This document shows, piece by piece, positions 1 through 4,568 of a stretch of 8,740 nt of DNA. The first letter of the stretch is position 1. Each line of letters starts with the position of its first letter. The DNA is from Verrucomicrobia bacterium UBA3214 (GTDB lineage: Bacteria > Verrucomicrobiota > Kiritimatiellia > RFP12 > UBA1067). The notes under the pieces are model-generated. The model was not told the DNA's origin. It did no database searches and saw nothing but the letters and a program-made list of their open reading frames with translations. The position numbers were made by a program, and so were the translations under genes. The stretch lies in contig DEWI01000087.1 of NCBI GenBank assembly GCA_002363575.1, forward strand, positions 1 to 8,740, read 5' to 3'.

Positions 1-729
1 CTGCAATGGCTCGACCTCGTGACGGGACAGGCGGACCGCCACTGGAACAACTACTTCATACACGTCGATCAAGAGACGCTCAAGGTGACGGGGAAAGGCA
101 TCGACAACGATGCGGGCTATTCGCAGTACCGCACGGGGGCGATGAAGTTCGAGTTCGACTCTGAAAAGTCGAAGGACGTCCGCATTCTCCTCAATGAACT
201 CGCGCAGAAGATCGATTCGCGCAACGCGAAGGCGGAGTATGAAAGGCTTCTCAAGGATCCCGGCATAACCGTCGGGGAGAAAGGCCTAATTACAATCGAC
301 ACCACGAAAATCGCCAACAAGGCGATGGCGAAGGTGCTTTCCGCCGTTACGGGCATGCAGACGCTCGCCATTCCGGACAAGATCGACCGCGAGACATACC
401 AGACGCTCGTCGATCTCAAGGAAGGGCCGAAGCGCGATGCCTATCTCGCTTCCATCAAGCCGCGTCTCTCCAAAGCAAGCTACAAAGCCGCAGTCCAGCG
501 ACTTGACGACGTGATCGCACATGCGGAAGCGCTCGCCTCCAAGGGGGGGATCGTCGAGCCGGACGGCTGGGCCAATGTGGAAATGGCGCCCAAGGGTACG
601 GGCAAGGTCAATGTGACGAGCCTTGCAGGACGCGAAGTCAAACTTGGCGGCGAAATCGCCACGGAAACAAACGAGAGATACTGTCCATCGATCTTCGTCC
701 GCGACGGAATCGACAAGCTGTTCGCCTGA
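1..729 (+). CDS. C-terminal part of a kinase-like protein with a DRHxxN catalytic loop (5' end outside the window)
   Basis: The frame is open from base 1 to the TGA at 727-729, giving 242 codons of an incomplete gene. The GTG at 19 sits inside a conserved-looking motif, so it is unlikely to be the true start. Residues 9-17 of the visible part read GQADRHWNN. This resembles the catalytic loop of protein-kinase-fold enzymes of the PI3/4-kinase, HipA and FAM20 type, where Asp is the base and Asn binds metal. About 20 residues later GIDND (codons 97-111) sits where the DFG-like metal-binding Asp is expected. The rest looks helical, with a segment IPDKIDRETYQTLVDL and a lysine/arginine-rich helix pair before a polar tail. 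The N-lobe with the nucleotide-binding Lys is not in the window, so substrate and activity cannot be judged. I do not recognise the exact family. A run of seven G lies at 543-549, but the downstream frame still reads sensibly. No neighbour indicates a role. Confidence 0.62.
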   Translation: MQWLDLVTGQADRHWNNYFIHVDQETLKVTGKGIDNDAGYSQYRTGAMKFEFDSEKSKDVRILLNELAQKIDSRNAKAEYERLLKDPGITVGEKGLITIDTTKIANKAMAKVLSAVTGMQTLAIPDKIDRETYQTLVDLKEGPKRDAYLASIKPRLSKASYKAAVQRLDDVIAHAEALASKGGIVEPDGWANVEMAPKGTGKVNVTSLAGREVKLGGEIATETNERYCPSIFVRDGIDKLFA

Positions 730-889
730 CGGAGGACGGCACATTCGCCGCAGAGTCGCTTTCGCGCAGCGGCGAATGGAACAAGCCAGGCGTAGGCAGC
801 GCATTTGCGATGCCGCGCATTCCGGCGTGGTCGCCTGCGGTCGTCCGCATGAGGCGTCCTGCCGGAAAGTCAACGTATGCTATCGCGGT

Positions 890-1078
890 TCAATCTTGCG
901 GTCGCATGCCTTTAAACAGTGCGCGTTTGCGAGGATTGTCGGCGGACGGTATGAGGTGTTCTGCATCAGGTCCTTCGTGTTCCACGCTCCAACCCTGCCA
1001 TTCGCGAAAGGCGTGATAGGACCAGTCCCACCCGTATTCTTCAAAGAACGCGATGCAATCCTCAAGATACTTCTCTTC
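890..1078 (-). pseudogene. Fragment of a GH5-type cellulase C-terminus
   Basis: On the minus strand, about 63 codons ending at a TGA (890-892) read YLEDCIAFFEEYGWDWSYHA, continuing with FREWQGWSVEHEG and a tail DNPRKRALFKG. The pattern of a helix, then EYGWDW, then YHAFREW.GWS.E is the typical last strand and helix of glycoside hydrolase family 5 subfamilies, where the Trp helps line the substrate cleft. Both catalytic glutamates lie far upstream in the family and are absent here. Codons upstream of about 1078 become proline/arginine-rich and fall in a GC-rich hairpin, with no further GH5 similarity in any minus frame up to 1425. An ATG at 1142-1144 would open an 84-codon ORF, but there is no ribosome binding site I can see. 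The simplest reading is the tail of a deleted cellulase gene. Family assignment is by motif recall, not by a search. Confidence 0.6.
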
Positions 1079-1081
1079 TCC

Positions 1082-1141
1082 GCGCCGCCCCGCCCCCATC
1101 TCCGCCCGGCGCGGCGGGTGGGGCGGTGCAGAATTTTGTTT
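1082..1141 (+). terminator. Strong hairpin with U-rich tail, likely intrinsic terminator
   Basis: Bases 1082-1095 (GCGCCGCCCCGCCC) pair with 1116-1129 in a 14-bp stem around a 20-nt loop. Two of the pairs (1084 with 1127, and 1092 with 1119) are G-T, which become G-U wobbles only in a + strand transcript. In a minus transcript they would be A-C mismatches. A tail with TTTTGTTT (1134-1141) starts four bases after the stem. The hairpin therefore points to + strand termination, shielding the promoter at 1190 from read-through. The interrupted U tract lowers certainty. Confidence 0.5.
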
Positions 1142-1189
1142 CATGGTTTGCGCGCTTTGCACGGCACCAGAGCGCCCTTCCGGCAGATT

Positions 1190-1198
1190 TGATATAAT
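1190..1198 (+). promoter_or_regulatory. Extended -10 promoter for the ModF-like gene
   Basis: TGATATAAT gives a perfect TATAAT (1193-1198) with an upstream TG one base away, which is an extended -10. No good -35 hexamer lies at 16-18 bp spacing. Transcription would begin near 1205, about 23 bases before the ATG at 1228. The same TGnTAnAAT form recurs before the tRNA (6896) and before the MNT/peptidase unit (7196). Confidence 0.55.
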
Positions 1199-1227
1199 AT
1201 CGGCGACAGGGAACAAGCGGCATTGCG

Positions 1228-2286
1228 ATGAAGAAAACAGACGGCGAGAAAAGATTGCGGGATGGCGGCGAGAGCGGATATTCCGCCTTCGAGGCGCAGC
1301 GTGCGGAAATCGGGGGCGGCTGGACCGCAATGCGCTACCACTGCGACAGCGGCCCGACGGTGGGCGAAATGCTTTCTTTCAAGGCGGTATTCGAAATCAA
1401 CCCGTTCGCGACCGGCCGCAAGCATGCGAGCGAGCGGCGGGCGTATGCGGGGCGCAAAGACGCCGTGCTGGCGGCGCTGGACATACGGCGGCTTATGCGG
1501 CGGCGCTTCGCCTCGCTTTCCAACGGCGAGATGCGCAGAGTGCTTCTGGCGAAGGAATTGCTTAAATGCCCTGCGCGGCTCGCGGTGCGCGATCCATACG
1601 ACGGACTCGATCAGAATTGGATCGCGAAGATGGAGACGCTGGCGCGGGAAATGGCCAAAACCGGCACGAAGCTCTCGCTGGAAGGCGCGGCGCGCGGCGG
1701 CGCGAAAGCGGACGCGGGGACATGGATAAAGAAGCGCGCGGCCGCCGCGCTGCCGTCCGGATGCGGACGCGCCGACGCGAACGTCGTGGAGATCGGCCCG
1801 CTCGATCTATCCTTCGGAAGGCGCACGCTCTTCAAACGGTTCTCGTGGACCGTGCGCAAGGGCGAGAGGTGGATTCTACGCGGGCCCAACGGAAGCGGCA
1901 AAACCACCCTCCTCGCGCTGATAACGGGAGATTCGCCGCTCGCATATGCTTTCGATATAAGCATTTTCGGCGTGAAGCGCGCCTGCGGCGGCGTGCCTAT
2001 CGCGAACGTGCGCCGGCACATCGGCATCGTATCGGCCGAACGCGAAGCAGTGGACGGCATCACTGTGGAAGCGCAGCTCGCGAGCGCATTGCGCCCTTCC
2101 ACGAAACTCCTGCTTCTCGACGAACCTTGCTGCAACATTTCCCCGGAGCGCGCGAAGGCGCTTCTTTCGCGCGTTTCCGCGTGGCTGGATGCGCACCCTT
2201 CCGCGGCGGCAATATGCGTCGCGCACTCGATGGATCACGTGCCCGACGGTTTCGACCGCGAGCTTTCGCTCGACGCACAGCCTTGA
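1228..2286 (+). CDS. Shortened ModF/PhrA-like tandem ABC ATPase, possibly a decaying gene
   Basis: This 352-residue soluble protein resembles the two-domain, membrane-protein-free ABC ATPases of the ModF/PhrA type. The first half begins at a Q-loop-like stretch (AFEAQRAE) and keeps the family's TVGEMLSFKAVFEINPF segment, the signature LSNGE (97-101) and a D-loop (GLD). It has no Walker A, and its Walker B reads LAVRDP, with Arg in place of the Mg-binding Asp. The second half keeps Walker A GPNGSGKT (219-226), the family's LITGDSPLAYAFD segment, Walker B LLLLDEP (about 294-300, D298/E299) and the switch His (H333). Only about 67 residues separate its Walker A from Walker B, so roughly 50 residues including the signature motif are missing. 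The frame stays open across both losses, suggesting in-frame deletions. A clean extended -10 promoter lies just upstream, but no strong ribosome binding site precedes 1228. It may be a pseudogene still in frame, or a protein keeping one composite site. Confidence 0.7.
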   Translation: MKKTDGEKRLRDGGESGYSAFEAQRAEIGGGWTAMRYHCDSGPTVGEMLSFKAVFEINPFATGRKHASERRAYAGRKDAVLAALDIRRLMRRRFASLSNGEMRRVLLAKELLKCPARLAVRDPYDGLDQNWIAKMETLAREMAKTGTKLSLEGAARGGAKADAGTWIKKRAAAALPSGCGRADANVVEIGPLDLSFGRRTLFKRFSWTVRKGERWILRGPNGSGKTTLLALITGDSPLAYAFDISIFGVKRACGGVPIANVRRHIGIVSAEREAVDGITVEAQLASALRPSTKLLLLDEPCCNISPERAKALLSRVSAWLDAHPSAAAICVAHSMDHVPDGFDRELSLDAQP

Positions 2287-2400
2287 CGAAGAGCAGGAAA
2301 CGGCCGGCAATGGCGCAAGCCACGCCAAGCCCTGCCGCCGCTAGCCGCCGCCGCAAGCGAGGCTATCTTTCCGATTATCATAGACGCCGGCCTACTTGAC

Positions 2401-2432
2401 GAACCGGGCTGCGCGCGTCGCAGAGCCGGTTT
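2401..2432 (+). terminator. Stem-loop downstream of the ModF-like gene, weak terminator candidate
   Basis: AACCGG (2402-2407) pairs with CCGGTT (2426-2431). A second inner stem CTGCG/CGCAG (2409-2413 with 2419-2423) sits around a CGCGT loop, with a small internal loop between the stems. Only three T follow (2430-2432). It lies 115 bases after the stop at 2286. The remainder of 2287-2556 shows no gene that I can support. Confidence 0.33.
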
Positions 2433-2545
2433 GCGAAGACGCGAGGGTTTTCCGGCTGGAAGATTCACGCTCTCGATGGACGGGCGGGAAACATATTGAA
2501 CCTTGCGAGGGCCGGTGGCGTTAAATATTGAGACGGATACCGAAC

Positions 2546-2554
2546 AAGGAAGAG
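2546..2554 (+). promoter_or_regulatory. Ribosome binding site deciding the prepilin start
   Basis: AAGGAAGAG lies just ahead of the ATG at 2557, with AGGA ending 6 bases before it. This supports 2557 over the in-frame TTG at 2503, which would add 18 polar residues ahead of the class III signal peptide and spoil its short basic leader. Confidence 0.6.
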
Positions 2555-2556
2555 AA

Positions 2557-3633
2557 ATGAAAAGGCTTCAACGCAACGGCTTTACACTGATAGAACTTAT
2601 CATCGTCATTGCCATCGTGGCAATCGTCACGGCGCTGGCGATCGGCAAATTCGCCGACGTGCGGAAAATCTCCGCGCTGCGCGCGAACGCCGTCAACATA
2701 AAAAATATCGACCGCACGGTGCGCACGGCCATCGCCACCAAGGAGCTGAAAGGCGAGTCGATGAAGGACATGTTCGCCTACTGCGAGTCGCTCGTGGATT
2801 GCGCTCCGGGCGGAGGCGACGCCGTCGGCGCGCCGGGCGAATACGCATGGTCCGATGCGTGGTATGACGGGACGGGCGGCGTTGTGCCGGGCATCTACTG
2901 CGGGATAAAGGCGACAGCGGCGCTCGAAAACGCCTCTGGCATCGGCACGGGGCAAATCGCGGAGCTGTCGCAGGCACACGAGCAGAATGTCGGCCTCGGA
3001 GCGTTCGCCGCAAAGCTCGGGCTATATTATCTGCGCGAAAACGTCAAAGTGCAGCGAGCCACGATAAACGAAGTCTCCAGCCTGGACGAGGCGGGGATAC
3101 GCATCGTATCGCGCCACAACTATGCGAACGCCCAGGCTTCTTCAACATGGAACTGGAGCGCGAGCGTTTACCAGACGCGCTACAATCTCCATTCGACCGG
3201 CGGCGGCCCCGGCGCGCGCCCCGATCTCAGCGCCGCGTATCCCGTGGTGCTCACGAACGGCTGCGCCGTCGCCATACTCAACCCGGTGAAATGCGAAGCG
3301 ATTTACCGCGACCTCGGGCTGGATTTCGCTTCGACGAACGACGTGGCCGGGATAAGCGCCGCCTCTCCGGAGACATACTTCGAGAAAGGCATATGCCAGC
3401 GCGTGATCGTCCTCGGGCTTGGCAGAGACAGCGAAATCAACACGAAGTATTTCGAGAACCTGCCGCGCAACGAAACACTCGACAAGACGTACTATCGCAA
3501 CTACCTGCTGTGCTTCGCCATGAACAACGGGACGGGCAACGCGGGGACGCTCGTCAAGTTCGCCGGCGTGATCGATTCGCAAGGCAACACATGGAAAGGC
3601 GCGCAATACAACGCCGATTGGGCAGCAAAATGA
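2557..3633 (+). CDS. Type IV/type II prepilin-like protein with N-terminal methylation motif
   Basis: This 358-residue protein starts MKRLQRNG, then FTLIELIIVIAI. That is a textbook prepilin peptidase site: cleavage after Gly8, methylated Phe at the new N-terminus, and Glu at mature position 5. One hydrophobic helix (about residues 9-30) follows, and then a long helix rich in Arg/Lys/Ala. The C-terminal domain of about 300 residues is Gly/Ala/Asn-rich, contains seven Cys, and matches no family I can name. It lacks the look of the DUF1559 pseudopilins common in PVC bacteria. Processed subunits of this class assemble into pili or type II secretion pseudopili, or act as minor pilins. At 358 residues it is much longer than a major pilin (about 150), so a minor or specialised pseudopilin or a surface adhesin is more likely. 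No assembly ATPase, peptidase or secretin gene is next to it, so it must rely on machinery encoded elsewhere. Confidence 0.9.
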   Translation: MKRLQRNGFTLIELIIVIAIVAIVTALAIGKFADVRKISALRANAVNIKNIDRTVRTAIATKELKGESMKDMFAYCESLVDCAPGGGDAVGAPGEYAWSDAWYDGTGGVVPGIYCGIKATAALENASGIGTGQIAELSQAHEQNVGLGAFAAKLGLYYLRENVKVQRATINEVSSLDEAGIRIVSRHNYANAQASSTWNWSASVYQTRYNLHSTGGGPGARPDLSAAYPVVLTNGCAVAILNPVKCEAIYRDLGLDFASTNDVAGISAASPETYFEKGICQRVIVLGLGRDSEINTKYFENLPRNETLDKTYYRNYLLCFAMNNGTGNAGTLVKFAGVIDSQGNTWKGAQYNADWAAK

Positions 3634-3642
3634 CGGCGCGCC

Positions 3643-3682
3643 GCGCGAAGCAAGCAAGCATTTGCGCGCGTCTGCTTCGCGC
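3643..3682 (+). terminator. Perfect 10-bp inverted repeat after the prepilin gene
   Basis: GCGCGAAGCA (3643-3652) and TGCTTCGCGC (3673-3682) are perfect inverted repeats with a 20-base spacer, starting 10 bases after the prepilin stop codon. No T tract follows, so intrinsic termination is uncertain. The structure could also stabilise the mRNA 3' end. It separates the prepilin unit from the promoter at 3716. Confidence 0.4.
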
Positions 3683-3691
3683 AGTCCCGGC

Positions 3692-3721
3692 GAGACATGC
3701 CATCCACTCTATATATATAAT
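3692..3721 (+). promoter_or_regulatory. Promoter of the ABC exporter unit
   Basis: A perfect TATAAT lies at 3716-3721 inside an AT-rich run (tatatatataat), in otherwise very GC-rich DNA. GAGACA at 3692-3697 is a fair -35 match (4 of 6 to TTGACA) with an 18-bp spacer. Transcription would begin near 3728. That leaves about 30 bases before the ATG at 3758, but almost none before the ATG at 3731, which favours the 3758 start. Confidence 0.55.
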
Positions 3722-3757
3722 TGACATACCATGGACGATGTAAAGGCTGGCGGACAA

Positions 3758-4483
3758 ATGGAGGCGCTGCGCGCCTGCGGCGTTTGGCACGGCTACGGGC
3801 GCGGCTCTGCGCGCGCAGAAGTGTTGCGCGGCTTCTCGCTGGAAATGCAGCGTGGCGAATTCGTCGCGCTAATGGGGCCGTCGGGCAGCGGGAAATCCAC
3901 ATTCCTGCATTTGACCGCGGGGCTGATCCTACCGGAAAAAGGAAGCATCTTCGTCGATGGCCGCGAAGTTACGGCGATGGACGATTCTGCGGCGGCGAAA
4001 TTCCGCCGCCGCCATCTCGGCATCGTATTCCAATCGTTCAATCTCGTGGAATCTCTCACGGCGGCGCGCAATATCGTGCTGGGCGCGACTCTCGACAGGG
4101 CGGCGGTTTCGCGTGAACGCCTCCACGCGCTCGCCAGCCGCCTCGGCATCGAAAAGGCGCTGGAGAAAATGCCGAGCGAGCTTTCCGGAGGCGAGCGCCA
4201 GCGCGTCGCAATCGCGCGCGCGCTGTACCGCAAGCCCGCGCTGATACTGGCGGACGAACCGACGGGGAATCTCGACCAGAAAAACGCCCGCGAGCTCTGC
4301 GCGCTGCTTGGCGAATTGAACAAGGAAGAAGGCGCTGCAATTCTTCTTGTCACCCACGATCCGGTGGTCGCGGCGTCCGCTTCGCGCGTCTGCTTCCTGA
4401 AAGACGGCGCGATCGCTTCAACCATGCCGACCGCGAACGACCCGTCCGCGATCGCGCGCATCTGCATGCAGCAGGAATTCTAA
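3758..4483 (+). CDS. ABC transporter ATP-binding protein, LolD/MacB-like
   Basis: The protein has 241 residues with a complete set of ABC motifs: Walker A GPSGSGKS (40-47), Q-loop VFQS (Q92), signature LSGGERQR (142-149), Walker B LILADEP (D166, E167) and H-loop THD (H200). The LSGGERQRVAIARAL and ADEPTGNLD wording is typical of the LolD/MacB/FtsE branch, whose members power extrusion of lipoproteins, peptides or drugs rather than substrate import. A homodimer in the cytoplasm should drive the two-half permease encoded next. I place the start at 3758 (MEALRACGVWHGYG) because GGCGGA lies 5 bases upstream, family members start near this point, and the promoter at 3716 leaves room for a leader. 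The ATG at 3731 would add nine residues and is the alternative. The C-terminal 25 residues after KDGAIAS extend slightly past the usual end. The true substrate is not shown by the sequence, so no gene symbol is given. Confidence 0.93.
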   Translation: MEALRACGVWHGYGRGSARAEVLRGFSLEMQRGEFVALMGPSGSGKSTFLHLTAGLILPEKGSIFVDGREVTAMDDSAAAKFRRRHLGIVFQSFNLVESLTAARNIVLGATLDRAAVSRERLHALASRLGIEKALEKMPSELSGGERQRVAIARALYRKPALILADEPTGNLDQKNARELCALLGELNKEEGAAILLVTHDPVVAASASRVCFLKDGAIASTMPTANDPSAIARICMQQEF

Positions 4484-4514
4484 CACGCGGCGCAGCGGCG
4501 CAACGAAATTCGCG

Positions 4515-4568
4515 AACGCTCCAACGCTCCTACTCCCCTTCCCAATACCGGACTCCAAATGCCAAATG
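4515..4568 (+). repeat. Two short tandem duplications in the ATPase-permease gap
   Basis: AACGCTCC occurs twice back to back (4515-4530) and CCAAATG twice back to back (4555-4568), the second pair including the permease ATG (4559-4561). Between them the + strand is pyrimidine-rich. The second CCAAATG brings an out-of-frame ATG at 4566 that stops after three codons. Such purine/pyrimidine-skewed short duplications can be part of intergenic repeat families, but only one copy is visible here. Confidence 0.45.

Noticed and set aside
543..549. Seven-G run in the kinase-like gene as a possible frameshift or phase-variation site.
   Set aside because: The protein reads plausibly on both sides in the same frame, and a 7-base run alone is weak evidence.
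729..880. + strand frame reading LTEDGTFAAESLSRSGEWNK, like a piece of a large surface protein.
   Set aside because: No start, no ribosome binding site, and the similarity is only stylistic. It loses any protein-like character after about 45 codons.
2235..2400. Minus-strand hydrophobic stretch (MIIGKIASLAAAA in one frame, GLGVACAIAGRFLLFVKA in the next) that could be a frameshifted small membrane protein.
   Set aside because: It needs a frameshift, has no ribosome binding site, and runs into the antisense of the ModF-like gene. Ala/Gly/Leu-rich readings arise easily in GC-rich DNA.
3721..3726. TTGACA as a -35 box.
   Set aside because: It overlaps the TATAAT at 3716 and no -10-like hexamer lies 16-18 bases downstream.
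3731..3757. ATG at 3731 as start of the LolD-like ATPase.
   Set aside because: It would lie only about 3 bases after the predicted transcript start, lacks a ribosome binding site, and adds nine residues not usual in the family. 3758 is preferred.
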